Shown here piece by piece: positions 42,387-52,720 of a stretch of DNA of 64,000 nt; the first letter of the stretch is position 1, and each line of letters opens with the position of its first letter. The notes beneath the pieces were generated by a model. The model was given only the letters and a program-made list of their open reading frames with translations. It was not told the DNA's origin and searched no databases. Both the position numbers and the translations under genes were made by a program. This DNA is from Gordonia lacunae (GTDB lineage Bacteria > Actinomycetota > Actinomycetes > Mycobacteriales > Mycobacteriaceae), in assembly GCF_002149015.1 (NCBI RefSeq), contig NZ_NGFO01000021.1, positions 36,953-100,952 of the forward strand, read 5' to 3'.

Positions 42387-44105
42387 ATGGCCATCCTGGG
42401 ACGCGACCGTTATGCCCAACTGTTCGGCCCGACGACGGGCGATCTGATCCGGCTCGCCGACACCGACCTGCTCATCGAGGTCACCGAGGATCTCTCGGGT
42501 GGGCCGGGACGAGCCGGGGACGAGGCGGTCTTCGGGGGTGGCAAGGTGATCCGCGAGTCGATGGGACAGAGTCGGGCGACCCGCGCCGACGGCGCTCCCG
42601 ACACGATCATCACCGGTGTCGTCGTCCTCGATCACTGGGGAATCATCAAGGCCGACCTGGGGATTCGGGACGGACGCATCGTCGCGATGGGCAAGGCGGG
42701 CAACCCCGACACCATGGACGGGGTGCATCCGGACCTCGTCATCGGACCGTCGACCGAGATCATCGCGGGCAACGGCAAGATCGTCACCGCCGGCGCGATC
42801 GACTGCCACGTCCATTTCATCTGTCCGCAGATCATGGACGAGGCGCTGGGCAACGGGATCACCACCGTGGTCGGCGGCGGGACGGGACCGGCCGAGGGCA
42901 GCAAGGCGACCACCGTGACGCCCGGCGCGTGGCACCTGGCCTCGATTCTCGCCGCCACCGATCACTGGCCGATGAACATCGCACTCCTCGGCAAGGGCAA
43001 CACCGTCAGCGCCGAGTCGATGCACGAGCAGATCCGTGCGGGCGCTTCCGGTTTCAAGCTGCATGAGGACTGGGGCAGTACGCCCGCGGCCATCGACGCC
43101 TGCCTGCGGGTCGCCGACGAGACCGGCGTCCAGGTCGCGCTGCACTCCGACACCCTGAACGAGGCCGGGTTCGTGGAGACCACTCTCGGCGCGATCGCGG
43201 GCCGGGGCATCCACGCCTATCACACCGAGGGTGCCGGCGGTGGTCACGCACCGGACATCATCACCGTCGCCGCATACCCGAATGTGCTTCCGTCGTCGAC
43301 GAATCCGACTCGTCCGCACACGGTCAACACACTCGACGAGCACCTCGACATGCTGATGGTCTGCCACCACCTCAACCCCACGGTGCCGGAGGATCTCGCC
43401 TTCGCGGAGAGCCGGATCCGCCCGTCCACGATCGCCGCCGAAGACCTGCTGCACGACCTGGGTGCCATTTCCATGATCGGGTCGGACTCGCAGGCGATGG
43501 GCCGGATCGGCGAAGTCGTGCTGCGGACGTGGCAGACCGCGCACGTGATGAAGCGCAAGCGGGGGGCGCTGCCCGGCGACGGCCGGGCCGACAACAACCG
43601 CGCCCGACGCTACGTCGCGAAGTACACGATCTGCCCGGCGCGCGCGCACGGCTTCGACGACGAGATCGGCTCGGTCGAGGTCGGCAAGCTCGCCGACCTG
43701 GTGCTGTGGGATCCCGCGTTCTTCGGAATCCGGCCGGATCTGGTCATCAAGGGCGGCGCGATCGCCTGGGCGGCGATGGGCGACGCCAATGCCTCGATCC
43801 CCACTCCGCAACCGGTCTTCCCGCGCCCGATGTTCGGCGCCGCACCCAAACTCGCGGCCGCCACGTCGGTCAGCTTCGTGGCTCCGGGTGCCGACGCCGA
43901 CCTCGCCGGCCGGATCGGGGTCGACCGGCGGCTCGTCCCGGTCAAGAACACCCGCGGCGTCGGCAAGGCCGACATGGTCAACAACGACGCATGCCCGACG
44001 ATCGAGGTCGACCCCGATACGTTCACGGTGACGGTCGACGGTGAGGTGTGGGAATCCGAACCCGTCGCCGAACTCCCGATGGCGCAACGATATTTCCTCT
44101 TCTGA
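42387..44105 (+). CDS. ureC: Urease subunit alpha
   Basis: The 572-residue catalytic subunit. The nickel ligands and active site are intact: HVH in [15 protein letters not shown], the carbamylated lysine K224 in [32 protein letters not shown], the flap histidine in [20 protein letters not shown], and the aspartate ligand in [10 protein letters not shown]. Full length, so urea hydrolysis should be functional once nickel is loaded. Its stop overlaps ureF by one base (TGATG). Confidence 0.97.
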   Translation: MAILGRDRYAQLFGPTTGDLIRLADTDLLIEVTEDLSGGPGRAGDEAVFGGGKVIRESMGQSRATRADGAPDTIITGVVVLDHWGIIKADLGIRDGRIVAMGKAGNPDTMDGVHPDLVIGPSTEIIAGNGKIVTAGAIDCHVHFICPQIMDEALGNGITTVVGGGTGPAEGSKATTVTPGAWHLASILAATDHWPMNIALLGKGNTVSAESMHEQIRAGASGFKLHEDWGSTPAAIDACLRVADETGVQVALHSDTLNEAGFVETTLGAIAGRGIHAYHTEGAGGGHAPDIITVAAYPNVLPSSTNPTRPHTVNTLDEHLDMLMVCHHLNPTVPEDLAFAESRIRPSTIAAEDLLHDLGAISMIGSDSQAMGRIGEVVLRTWQTAHVMKRKRGALPGDGRADNNRARRYVAKYTICPARAHGFDDEIGSVEVGKLADLVLWDPAFFGIRPDLVIKGGAIAWAAMGDANASIPTPQPVFPRPMFGAAPKLAAATSVSFVAPGADADLAGRIGVDRRLVPVKNTRGVGKADMVNNDACPTIEVDPDTFTVTVDGEVWESEPVAELPMAQRYFLF

Positions 44106-44761
44106 TGCGATCCGGCGACACCACCTCCGCGCCGCTGGCGATGATGCTCGCACTGGCGGATTCCCGACTGCCGGTGGGCGGACACGTGCACTCCGGCGGG
44201 GTCGAACAGGCCATCGCCGACGGATTCATCCGCACCGCAGGCGATCTCGCCTCCTTTCTGTACCGCCGGGTGACCACGAGTGGTCTGGTCGCCGCGTCGG
44301 TGGCGGCCGCGGTGGCCGACGGTGCCCTCGACGTGCCCCACGCGCAGCGGGAGACCGACGCGCGCACACCGTCATCCGCCGCGCGGAAGGCGTCGCTGGC
44401 GCAGGGCCGGGGAATGGCGCGCCTCGCACGCCGGATGTGGCCGGACACCGACTGGTCGGCCCACCGGCCGGCAACACATCTCCCGGTCATCAGCGGGTCG
44501 ATCGGTGCTGTGTCCTCGCTCTCGGGATTCCACACCGCGCTGATCCTCGTGTACACCACGATGAGCGGGTCGGCGACCGCCGGCCAGCGTCTGCTCGCAC
44601 TCGACCCCGCGGACGTGTCGATCATGATCGCCGAACTCGGCGCCGAGTGCGAGCGGGTCGCCGCGGAGGCCGCGGTCGGTCTGGCGGACCTGTCCGATCC
44701 GGTTCTCGACATCTTCGCCGAACGCCATGAGCGGCAGCCGATGCCGCTCTTCATGTCCTGA
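44105..44761 (+). CDS. ureF: Urease accessory protein UreF
   Basis: A 218-residue helical maturation factor that works with UreG and UreD: LALADSRLPVGGHVHSGGVE is the family opening, and SIGAVSSLSGFHTALILVY the middle. The sequence is somewhat short of the conserved C-terminal half of enterobacterial UreF, as in mycobacteria. The ATG overlaps the ureC stop by one base. The gap to ureG is 81 bases. Confidence 0.9.
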   Translation: MRSGDTTSAPLAMMLALADSRLPVGGHVHSGGVEQAIADGFIRTAGDLASFLYRRVTTSGLVAASVAAAVADGALDVPHAQRETDARTPSSAARKASLAQGRGMARLARRMWPDTDWSAHRPATHLPVISGSIGAVSSLSGFHTALILVYTTMSGSATAGQRLLALDPADVSIMIAELGAECERVAAEAAVGLADLSDPVLDIFAERHERQPMPLFMS

Positions 44762-44842
44762 CCGCTGTTCACGTCCTGACCCCCGCCCGACCTGACCTGA
44801 CGATGTCGCGCACCCGCACATCGCCGACCGAGAGGAGTCCCC

Positions 44843-45529
44843 ATGCCCCCGCATCTCATCGACGGGCAGCCGCACACCCACGACCACGACCGGCCGCGTC
44901 GCAAGCGTGAACCCGGTGAGGCCCTGCGTATCGGCATCGGTGGTCCCGTCGGGTCCGGCAAGACCGCGCTGGTGGCCGCGCTCTGCCGTCAGCTCCGCGA
45001 CGAGTTGTCGGTGGCCGTGCTGACCAACGACATCTACACGACCGAGGACGCCGACTTCCTGCGCCGCAACGCTGTTCTGCCCGATGAGCGGATCACCGCC
45101 GTCCAGACCGGCGGGTGCCCGCACACCGCCATCCGGGATGACATCACCGCCAATCTCGACGCCATCGACGATCTCGTGGAGGCCAATCCACCGCTGGACC
45201 TGATCCTGGTGGAGTCCGGCGGCGACAATCTCACCGCCACCTTCTCGACGGGTCTGATCGACGTGCAGATCTTCGTCATCGACGTCGCGGGCGGGGACAA
45301 GGTGCCCCGCAAGGGTGGCCCGGGTGTCACGTTCTCGGACCTGTTGGTGATCAACAAGATCGACCTGGCCGAACGGGTCAACGCCGACCTCGACGTCATG
45401 CGCCGCGACGCGGCGAGGGTCCGTGACGGCCGGCAGACCGCCATGATCTCGCTGACCGAGGATCCCGCCGCGACCGACGTGCTGGCGTGGGTGCGGACAC
45501 AGCTGGCCGCCCCGGTCGTCGCCGGGTGA
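44843..45529 (+). CDS. ureG: Urease accessory GTPase UreG
   Basis: A 228-residue SIMIBI GTPase that delivers nickel. P-loop GPVGSGKT is at 34-41, then [16 protein letters not shown], the metal-binding CPH in [29 protein letters not shown] and [10 protein letters not shown]. The first 20 residues are histidine-rich (HTHDHD), likely a nickel-buffering tail that could compensate in part for the missing UreE. ATG with GAGAGGAG upstream. Confidence 0.95.
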   Translation: MPPHLIDGQPHTHDHDRPRRKREPGEALRIGIGGPVGSGKTALVAALCRQLRDELSVAVLTNDIYTTEDADFLRRNAVLPDERITAVQTGGCPHTAIRDDITANLDAIDDLVEANPPLDLILVESGGDNLTATFSTGLIDVQIFVIDVAGGDKVPRKGGPGVTFSDLLVINKIDLAERVNADLDVMRRDAARVRDGRQTAMISLTEDPAATDVLAWVRTQLAAPVVAG

Positions 45530-45531
45530 CC

Positions 45532-46260
45532 ATGCGCACCGAGGTCGACATCGTCGCCACCGTCGACCGCGGTGTGCGCCACCGGGCGGTCGGGGGTCTC
45601 GGCGTGCGGGTCACGGCCCCCGGCCACGTGCAGCTCATCGGCACGGCCGCGACGCCCCTTGGCGGTGACGAGATCGTGGTCCGCATCGAAGTCGAACCCG
45701 GCGCGCACCTACGGGTGGGCAGCGTCGCCGCGACCATCGCACTGCCGGCCCGCGACCGCGTGGACTCGTCGGCCCGGTGGGAGATCGGAGTCGGTGACGG
45801 CGGGCGTCTGCGGCTCGACCCGCAACCCACCGTCGTCGCGGGCGGTGCGCGGCATCAGTCCGACATCGCGGTGCGTCTGGCGTCGGGCGCCACCCTCGAC
45901 CTGCACGAGCACGTGCAGATCGGCCGGGCGGCCACGATGACGGACTCGACTCTGGCCGACCGGGACCGGGCGGGTGCCTGGACCGGGGGACTGCGTGTGG
46001 ACGTGGACGGCGAGGTAATGCTCGCGCATCGGCTCACGCTGGGGCACGGCACCCCAGCCGGTGCTGCCGGCCACCGCGCGGCGAGCAGCGTCTTCCGCTA
46101 TCCCGACGACCGGTCGGGGGAGGTACACGCGACCGAGTTCGCCGCGCGGCTCCAACTCGCCGGGGGAGCCAGCCTGACCACCGCCCTCGGAGCCTCGGTC
46201 AGCGCTGCTCAGCGGCTGGCCGACGATCTCGAGATCGATTCACTGGCCGCGGTGCCGTAG
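45532..46260 (+). CDS. ureD: Urease accessory protein UreD
   Basis: 242 residues of the UreD/UreH scaffold family. The middle carries the family pattern LRLDPQPTVVAGGARHQSDI and WTGGLRVDVDGEVMLAHR; it is divergent like other actinobacterial UreD proteins. The ATG is used; a GTG two codons earlier overlaps the ureG stop. It is the last gene of the operon, which has no ureE and no nickel transporter, and is followed by a perfect hairpin at 46273-46294. Confidence 0.87.
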   Translation: MRTEVDIVATVDRGVRHRAVGGLGVRVTAPGHVQLIGTAATPLGGDEIVVRIEVEPGAHLRVGSVAATIALPARDRVDSSARWEIGVGDGGRLRLDPQPTVVAGGARHQSDIAVRLASGATLDLHEHVQIGRAATMTDSTLADRDRAGAWTGGLRVDVDGEVMLAHRLTLGHGTPAGAAGHRAASSVFRYPDDRSGEVHATEFAARLQLAGGASLTTALGASVSAAQRLADDLEIDSLAAVP

Positions 46261-46272
46261 CACCCCGAAGGT

Positions 46273-46294
46273 GGCCGGCGGGTGTTCGCCGGCC
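46273..46294. terminator. Bidirectional hairpin between ureD and ndh
   Basis: GGCCGGCG (46273-46280), loop GGTGTT, CGCCGGCC (46287-46294) form a perfect 8-bp GC stem. It is 12 bases past the ureD stop and 10 bases past the end of ndh on the other strand, so it can end both transcripts. There is no T-run. Confidence 0.6.
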
Positions 46295-46304
46295 GGCCGT
46301 CGCG

Positions 46305-47822
46305 TCAGCTGGCCTCGGCCTCGGATTCCTTGCCGTCGGCGTCCTTGCCCTCGGTGGGTACCGATCCGGTGGTCCCGGTACCCGTCGACTCCGAGTCCAC
46401 GGTGCCGGCGTCGGTCTTGGCCGGCTCCGACTCCGAGGTCGTGCCGGCCTTCTCCAGGGCCGACAGCTGACCGATCGCCGTCCGCGCGTACACCTGCTGT
46501 TCGGTCACCGCGAGCTGCGATCGACCACGCGTGGTGAACGCGAAGAACCAGTTGATCAGCGTGTTCAATCGGTTGCGGAATCCGACCAGGTACACGAGGT
46601 GCAGTGCCAGCCAGCCGAGCCAGGCGAAGTAACCCTCGGTCTCGAACGTCTTCTTGATGCCCGGGATCGGGACCTGCATCACCGCGGAGTACCGCGAGAT
46701 GGTCGCCATCGATCCCTTGTCGTAGTAGCTGAACGGCTTGCGCTGGTCGGGGGTCTGACCCTTCAGCTCGGCCTTGATGGCATCCGCGGCGTATCGACCG
46801 CCCTGGATCGCGCCCTGCGCAACGCCCGGCACCCCGTCGACCGCCATCATGTCGCCGACGACGAACACCTCCGGATGGCCGGGAATGGTCAGGTCGGGGA
46901 GCACCTTCACCCGGCCGGCGCGGTCGAGTTCGACGCCCGACTGTTCGGCGAGCTGCTGTCCGAGGGGGCTGGCCTGCACGCCGGCCGACCACACCTTGCA
47001 CTGCGACTCGATGCGGCGGGTGGTGCCGTCCTTCTCCTTGACGACCAGGCCGTCGTAGTCGACGTCGACGACCATCGCGTTCAGCTGGATCTCGACCCCC
47101 ATCCGCTCGAGGCGGGCCGCGGCCTTGCCGCCGAGCTTGGGGCCGAACGGCGGCAGGACGGCCGGCGCGGCGTCGAGCAGGATCACCCGGGCCTCGGTCG
47201 GGTCGATGTTGCGGAAGGCGCCCTTGAGCGTCTTGTCGCTCATCTCGGCGATCTGCCCGGCCAGCTCGACACCGGTCGGGCCGGCGCCGACGACCACGAA
47301 GGTCAGCAACTTGGCGCGCTCGGCGGGGTCGTGGGACAGCTCGGCCTGCTCGAAGGCCCCGAGGATGCGGCCACGCAGTTCGAGGGCGTGGTCGATGGTC
47401 TTCATGCCGGGCGCGTACTCGGCGAAGTGGTCGTTGCCGAAGTAGGACTGGTCGGCTCCGGCGGCCACGATCAGGTCGTCGTACGGGGTGACCGTGATCC
47501 GCTCGAGCAGCCGGGAGGTGACCGTCTTGGCGTCGAGGTCGATGTCGTACACGTCGCCCATGAGCACGGCGGTGTTCTTCTGCTTGCGCAGGACCACGCG
47601 GGTGGCCGGGGCGATCTCGCCCTCGGCGACGATGCCCGTCGCCACCTGGTACAGCATCGGCTGGAACAGGTGATGCGTGGTCTTGGCGATCAGCGTGACG
47701 TCGACATCGGCCTTGGCCAGTCGCTGGGCGGCGAACAATCCGCCGAAGCCCGAACCGATGATGACCACTTTCCGGCGGGTCGTGGCTGCTCCAGCGGGGG
47801 CCTGGACGGCGGGGCTGCTCAT
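46305..47822 (-). CDS. ndh: Type II NADH dehydrogenase (NDH-2)
   Basis: A 505-residue single-subunit NADH:menaquinone oxidoreductase. FAD-binding GSGFGG is at 23-28, NADH-binding VVVGAGPTGVELAGQIAEM follows mid-protein, then EVFVVGDMMAV. A C-terminal amphipathic region (WLGWLALHLVYLVGFRNRLN) docks on the membrane. The last 50 residues are a Ser/Thr/Glu/Lys-rich low-complexity tail not needed for the fold. The ATG at 47822 has AAGGAG 10 bases upstream. It is the counterpart of Rv1854c. Confidence 0.95.
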   Translation of the reverse strand: MSSPAVQAPAGAATTRRKVVIIGSGFGGLFAAQRLAKADVDVTLIAKTTHHLFQPMLYQVATGIVAEGEIAPATRVVLRKQKNTAVLMGDVYDIDLDAKTVTSRLLERITVTPYDDLIVAAGADQSYFGNDHFAEYAPGMKTIDHALELRGRILGAFEQAELSHDPAERAKLLTFVVVGAGPTGVELAGQIAEMSDKTLKGAFRNIDPTEARVILLDAAPAVLPPFGPKLGGKAAARLERMGVEIQLNAMVVDVDYDGLVVKEKDGTTRRIESQCKVWSAGVQASPLGQQLAEQSGVELDRAGRVKVLPDLTIPGHPEVFVVGDMMAVDGVPGVAQGAIQGGRYAADAIKAELKGQTPDQRKPFSYYDKGSMATISRYSAVMQVPIPGIKKTFETEGYFAWLGWLALHLVYLVGFRNRLNTLINWFFAFTTRGRSQLAVTEQQVYARTAIGQLSALEKAGTTSESEPAKTDAGTVDSESTGTGTTGSVPTEGKDADGKESEAEAS

Positions 47823-47992
47823 CTCCAGACATCTCCTTCTAGGTCGTTGGGCGACGGTCGTGCGGACTTCGGCGGACCCGGTGGGGGTGCTACCCGGAGG
47901 AGCCGCGTAGCGCCGGGGCCGGAGTACGACCGTGCATGTTCTCAACGGTAGTCAATGATGATCCGATGGGCGCGGCCAGAGGGGTGTTGTGT

Positions 47993-48598
47993 TCACGCGG
48001 TGAGACCGCCGGCCGACGACCAGCGCTGGGATCGCTCCTGCCAGTCGGCGCGTACGAGCTCGTATTCGACCTCGGACCGGTCCCGGTCGGGATGGATCGT
48101 GAGCAGTTCGGCAGAGTCGGCGGCATCGTCGCAGAGGTGGATCGCGCAGAGCGTCATGCCGAGTTTCTCCATCACCCGGCGAGAGGATGCGTTGCGGGCG
48201 ACGGTGCTCGCGAAGACCCGATCGGTTCCGAGGTGGTCGAAGGCGAACGCGACGAGCGCGAACGCCGCCTCGGTGGCCAGTCCGCGACCCCACACCGTGC
48301 GACGGAGGCGATAGCTCAGTTCCAGTTCCGCTCGACAGCTGTGGCGTGGCGTGCGTAGCGAGATCCAGCCGAGAAAGGCGGCGGTGGCGGGGTCGCACAG
48401 AACCCACGTGCCGGTGCCGTACTTCCGGTGCTCGGTCTCTGCGCGGGGCACCACCCACTCCTCGATCACGGCGCGCGGTGTCGCGGCGCCGCCGCTGACG
48501 TAGCGCATGACCTCGGGATCGCTGTCGAGATGGACGAGCTCGTCGACGTCGACGGCGGACACCGGGCGCAGACGAGCCCGTACCGTGTCGATGTTCAC
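47993..48598 (-). CDS. GNAT-family N-acetyltransferase (RimJ-like)
   Basis: 201 residues of the Acetyltransf_3 (RimJ/RimL) type: RARLRPVSAVDVDELVHLD at the N-terminus, then ELSYRLRRTVWGRGLATEAA, with the acetyl-CoA loop RRTVWGRG, and TVARNASSRRVMEKLGM near the C-terminus. It transfers acetyl groups to an amine, probably a protein N-terminus or small molecule; the target is unknown. GTG start with GAGGGG upstream. It is divergent from the thioesterase at 48733. Confidence 0.87.
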   Translation of the reverse strand: MNIDTVRARLRPVSAVDVDELVHLDSDPEVMRYVSGGAATPRAVIEEWVVPRAETEHRKYGTGTWVLCDPATAAFLGWISLRTPRHSCRAELELSYRLRRTVWGRGLATEAAFALVAFAFDHLGTDRVFASTVARNASSRRVMEKLGMTLCAIHLCDDAADSAELLTIHPDRDRSEVEYELVRADWQERSQRWSSAGGLTA

Positions 48599-48719
48599 CC
48601 GAGCCCCTCACCGCGCGCGGGGGTGCGCGCACCGATTCGCCTGTCGTCCTGCCCCGGCGAGTGAGTCTACGGTCTGGTCGACGATGACTCCTGCAGTTCG
48701 TCGCACGCGTGTCCCGCAC

Positions 48720-48725
48720 TAAGAT
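48720..48725 (+). promoter_or_regulatory. -10 box for a leaderless transcript
   Basis: TAAGAT ends 7 bases before the GTG at 48733, so transcription should begin at or next to the start codon. No ribosome site exists upstream of the GTG, which supports leaderless initiation. Confidence 0.6.
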
Positions 48726-48732
48726 CTGCGCC

Positions 48733-49239
48733 GTGGCCCTCGACCCAGATGCCCCCGATTCCGACACCCTCGATCCGGATGCGCCCGCAGCCGGTCCCGA
48801 CTATCACCTCGACATCCCGGTCGCGCTCCGCTGGGGCGACATGGACATCAACAATCACATCAACAACGTGCAGATCTCGCGGATCTTCGAGGAGAGCCGC
48901 GTGCGATCGTTCTTCGAGTGGATGCCCGATCGGCCGCGGAAGTTCTCGTTCCTCGTCGCACGCCAGGACATCGAGTTCTCCGCACCCGTCCACTACTCGC
49001 TCGACCCCGTCCACGTCCGCACCTGCATCGGACGCGTCGGCCGGTCGTCGTTCGTCATGGCCCTGCGCCTGTTCGACCAGTCCGGGACGTTGTGCGCCAC
49101 CGCCGAGACGACGATGGTCGTCGTCGATCCGGACACCGGCCGCCCGTCCCCCATTCCCGACGACGCACGGGGTCTGTTGTCCGCGCGGCTCGGGGAGCCG
49201 GTGCGGTTCCACACACCTCGGTCGAACGCAGCGGGCTGA
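48733..49239 (+). CDS. Acyl-CoA thioesterase, 4-HBT-like hotdog protein
   Basis: 168 residues with the hotdog landmarks WGDMDINNHINNVQISRIFEESR (aspartate/asparagine active site of 4-hydroxybenzoyl-CoA thioesterase-like enzymes) and HYSLDPVHVRTCIGRVGRSS. The first 25 residues are an Asp/Pro-rich leader (DPDAPDSDTLDPDAP). The start GTG 48733 is chosen because TAAGAT lies at leaderless spacing; a GTG at 48709 precedes the -10 and could not be on that transcript. recC follows 31 bases later. Confidence 0.85.
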   Translation: MALDPDAPDSDTLDPDAPAAGPDYHLDIPVALRWGDMDINNHINNVQISRIFEESRVRSFFEWMPDRPRKFSFLVARQDIEFSAPVHYSLDPVHVRTCIGRVGRSSFVMALRLFDQSGTLCATAETTMVVVDPDTGRPSPIPDDARGLLSARLGEPVRFHTPRSNAAG

Positions 49240-49270
49240 CCGGCCCGCGCCCGTCAGGCACACCCATCCG

Positions 49271-52200
49271 ATGCTGATCCTGCACCGCGCCGAACGCACC
49301 GACACCCTGGCCGATGCGCTGGCCGATGTCCTGGCGCGTCCGCTCGGCGATCCGATGCGGCCGGAGATCGTGTCGGTTCCCGCCGCCGGCGTCGAGCGGT
49401 GGCTCGCCCAGCATCTGGCGCGGCGGCTGGGAACCGGAACCGGCGAGGACGGTATCGCCGCGAACATCGACTTCACCGGGCCGTCCCGGCTGGCGGATGC
49501 GATCGGTGCGGCGGTGCTCGGCGGAACGCCTCTGCACACCGCCGCCTCGCTCACGGCGCCGGACGATCCCTGGCGCGCGGCCGAGTTGACGTGGCCGGTG
49601 CTGCGCGTCCTCGACGACCGCATCGACGATCCTGCGCTCGACGTCATCGCGCGGCACATCGGTGCCGGCGACGCCTCCTCGCCCCGGATCGGACGCCGCT
49701 ACGCCACCGCGCGGCATCTGGCCGAACTGTTCGATCGGTACGGGCGGTCACGGCCGTCCCTGATCGCCGACTGGGCGGCCGGTCACGACCTCGACGGTGC
49801 CGGTCGACCCCTGCGGGACGATCTCGCCTGGCAGCCCGGATTCTGGCGCGCGGTCCGCGAGGAGATCGGCCGACCGCATCCCGCGGAGGATCTGCCCGCC
49901 GTCTGCGATCGCCTGCGCACCGACCCGGCCGCCGGGGGATTGCCGGAACGGTTGTCGGTGTTCGGGCCGACCCGGCTCACCGAATCGTTTCGTCGGATCG
50001 CCGCCGCAGTCGCCGTACACCACGATGTCCACCTGTTCGTGCCGCACCCGAGCCCCCGGTTGTGGGAGGAACTCGGAGCGCTCGTCGATCCCGGTGCCGG
50101 CGAGGGAGTCCCGCCGCGGCGCGCGGAACGCGCGCTCCCCGAACTGCGAAACCCCTTGCTGGCCGGTCTCTCCCGAGATCTGCAGGAACTGCAGCTGCGT
50201 CTCGCTCCGATCGTGGAGCGGGACATCCACCATGCCCCGCGGCAGCCCGGGGTCGCCGACACCGCGCTGCACGCCGTGCAGTCGGGGATCCGCGACGACC
50301 TGGCCCCCGCGGCTGACGGCACCGACACCCCGGACAGCTCGAACACCCCGGACACCGCAGATCCGTCGGTCGAGGTGCACGCCTGCCACGGACCCGAGCG
50401 ACAGATCGAGGTGCTGCGGGATCGGCTGCTGCATCTGTTCGCCGCCGACCCGCGGCTACAGCCGCGCGACGTCCTCGTCATGTGTCCGGATGTCGAGACG
50501 TTCGCGCCGCTGATCCGTGGCGCGTTCGGCCAGGCAGGCCTGCCGCACCCGGCCTTCGATCTACGAGTTCGCCTGGCCGACCGCGGAATCCGCCACGTCA
50601 ACCCGATCCTCGACGTGATCGTCGGAGTCGTGGAGCTGGCCGCGGGTCGCGTGACCGCCGGCGAGGTCGTCGACCTCCTCGGCGCCCCGCCGGTACGAAC
50701 CCGGTTCGCGATGACCGACGACGACCTCGACCTGATCCGGGAATGGCTGGCGCACAGCAATGTCCGCTGGGGCTTGGGCGTCGCCGAACGCGCCCGGTAC
50801 GGACTCGAACGATTCCGGCAGGGAACCTTCGATGCCGGCCTGGATCGGATCGCCCTCGGCGTCGTCGCCGAGGAGGCCGACGATGAATGGCTCGGTACCG
50901 CACTGCCACTGGCCGGCGTCGAGAGCACCGGGATCGACCTCGTCGGCCGGTTCGACGAATTCCTCGACCGTCTGGGTCGGGTGCTGGCCGAATTGCGTGA
51001 AGCAGCCCCCGCGCACCGCTGGGCCGAGACGCTCATCGATGCCGTGTCGTCCCTCACGGAGACGGAGCCCGTCGACGACTGGCAACGCGCGCAGGCCATC
51101 CGGATGCTGAGCGAGGCCCTCGGAGACACCCGTCCGGTCGAGCCGGAGGAGGTCCTGCGGCTGGCAGACGTGCGGGACCTGCTGGCGACCCTGGTCGCCG
51201 GCCGGCCGACCCGCTCGAATTTCCGCACCGGCGAACTCACCGTCTGCACGATGGTGCCCATGCGCTCGGTGCCGCACCGGGTGATCGTGCTGCTCGGTGT
51301 GGACGCGGAGGTCTTCCCACGCGTCCAGCGGATCGACGGCGACGATGTCCTCGGCGTCGATCCGCTGGTGGGCGAACGCAATCCGCGGGACGAGGACCGG
51401 CAGTGTTTTCTCGACGCGATCTGTGCCGCACAGGACGCACTCCTCGTCTTCTACAGCGGCGCCGATCCGGTCTCCGGCCGGCGCATCCCGCCGGCCGTGG
51501 TCGTCAGCGAACTCGTCGACACACTCACCGGTCTGACCGGCGTCGACCCGGTCCGTCGACACACTCTCCACGGATTCGACGCACGGAACTTCACCCCCGG
51601 CGGGGTTCAGGGGATTCCGGGACCGTTCAGTCACGATTCGTCGATGCTCGCCGGCGCCGAGGCGATGCGCGGGCCGGCGCGGCGACCGGTGGTGGCCGCG
51701 CACGAGGTCCTGCCGGCGCCGGAACGCACCCTCGACACCGAGGACATCGACCTCGCCACCCTCATCGACTTCCACGTCGATCCGATCGTCGCGTTCGTCC
51801 GGCAACGACTCGGTGCCCGCATCCCCGACGACGACCGGCCGCACGACGATCAGCTGGACGTGGAACTGGAACCGCTGGACAAGTGGGGGATCGGCGACCG
51901 TTTCCTGTCCCGGATGCTGACCGGGGTGTCCATCTCGGACTGCGAGGCCGCCGAGCTCCGGCGCGGCACCCTGCCCCCGTTCGCCTTCGGCACGCGCGAA
52001 TTACGCGCCATCTCCCGGGCGGTGACGCGGCTGCACGGTGTCGTCGAGCCGCTGCGGTCGGGGGCTCCCCGGACCCTCGACGTCCTGGTCCGTCTGCCCG
52101 ACGGGCGGCGGGTACACGGCACGGTCGGCGAGGTGTTCGGCGACACCGGGCCGGCGGCGGTGGTCCGGGCGACCTACTCCAAGCTCAAGGCCAAACAGCA

Positions 52201-52720
52201 ACTCAGCGGGTGGATCACGCTGCTCGCCGTCGCCGCCGCTGCGACCCAGGGCAACGACGCGGCCGGGCCGGTCGAGTCCGCGGTCCTGGTCGGGCGCGCC
52301 GCCCGCGGCGGCGGGACCAGCACTGTCAGGCTCCGACGACCCGAGGACCCGGTCCCGCTGTTGTACGACCTCGTCCGACTCCGCGACGAGGGTCTCCGTC
52401 GTCCGCTGCCGTTGCCCCTGGAACCCGCGTTCGCCTTCGTCGAGAACGACGGACCCGGCCGGCGCAGCACCTTCTCGCTGGCCAACGCGCGCAGGAACTT
52501 CGAGGACAAGTTCGGTCCCGCGCACGACCCCTATGTGCGGCTGGCGTTCGGCGGCGACGTGCTGGCCGACGTCGACTTCGACGACCTCCTCGACGGCCGG
52601 CCACCCGAGCACCGGTCGGTCGGCGGAGTCGAACTGCCCATGTCCGAGGGCGAACCGCTGTTCGCCGGACTCGCGCGAACCGTGTGGGTGCCGCTCAACC
52701 TGCACCGGGAGGGCTCATGA
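49271..52720 (+). CDS. recC: Exodeoxyribonuclease V subunit RecC
   Basis: 1149 residues, the inactivated-helicase subunit that holds the DNA and recognises Chi in RecBCD. It opens with the family sequence MLILHRAERTDTLADALADV, and later shows VEVHACHGPERQIEVLRDRL, VRLADRGIRHVNPI and CTMVPMRSVPHRVIVLLGVD, which align with RecC. There is no Walker A, as expected. A flexible Asp/Thr/Pro stretch lies near residue 350. Its stop overlaps the recB start (ATGA). Confidence 0.93.
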   Translation: MLILHRAERTDTLADALADVLARPLGDPMRPEIVSVPAAGVERWLAQHLARRLGTGTGEDGIAANIDFTGPSRLADAIGAAVLGGTPLHTAASLTAPDDPWRAAELTWPVLRVLDDRIDDPALDVIARHIGAGDASSPRIGRRYATARHLAELFDRYGRSRPSLIADWAAGHDLDGAGRPLRDDLAWQPGFWRAVREEIGRPHPAEDLPAVCDRLRTDPAAGGLPERLSVFGPTRLTESFRRIAAAVAVHHDVHLFVPHPSPRLWEELGALVDPGAGEGVPPRRAERALPELRNPLLAGLSRDLQELQLRLAPIVERDIHHAPRQPGVADTALHAVQSGIRDDLAPAADGTDTPDSSNTPDTADPSVEVHACHGPERQIEVLRDRLLHLFAADPRLQPRDVLVMCPDVETFAPLIRGAFGQAGLPHPAFDLRVRLADRGIRHVNPILDVIVGVVELAAGRVTAGEVVDLLGAPPVRTRFAMTDDDLDLIREWLAHSNVRWGLGVAERARYGLERFRQGTFDAGLDRIALGVVAEEADDEWLGTALPLAGVESTGIDLVGRFDEFLDRLGRVLAELREAAPAHRWAETLIDAVSSLTETEPVDDWQRAQAIRMLSEALGDTRPVEPEEVLRLADVRDLLATLVAGRPTRSNFRTGELTVCTMVPMRSVPHRVIVLLGVDAEVFPRVQRIDGDDVLGVDPLVGERNPRDEDRQCFLDAICAAQDALLVFYSGADPVSGRRIPPAVVVSELVDTLTGLTGVDPVRRHTLHGFDARNFTPGGVQGIPGPFSHDSSMLAGAEAMRGPARRPVVAAHEVLPAPERTLDTEDIDLATLIDFHVDPIVAFVRQRLGARIPDDDRPHDDQLDVELEPLDKWGIGDRFLSRMLTGVSISDCEAAELRRGTLPPFAFGTRELRAISRAVTRLHGVVEPLRSGAPRTLDVLVRLPDGRRVHGTVGEVFGDTGPAAVVRATYSKLKAKQQLSGWITLLAVAAAATQGNDAAGPVESAVLVGRAARGGGTSTVRLRRPEDPVPLLYDLVRLRDEGLRRPLPLPLEPAFAFVENDGPGRRSTFSLANARRNFEDKFGPAHDPYVRLAFGGDVLADVDFDDLLDGRPPEHRSVGGVELPMSEGEPLFAGLARTVWVPLNLHREGS

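Noticed and set aside
41733..44153. 806-codon antisense frame over ureA-ureC
   Set aside because: The plus strand encodes complete urease subunits with active-site residues; the antisense product is Arg/Asp/His-rich noise.
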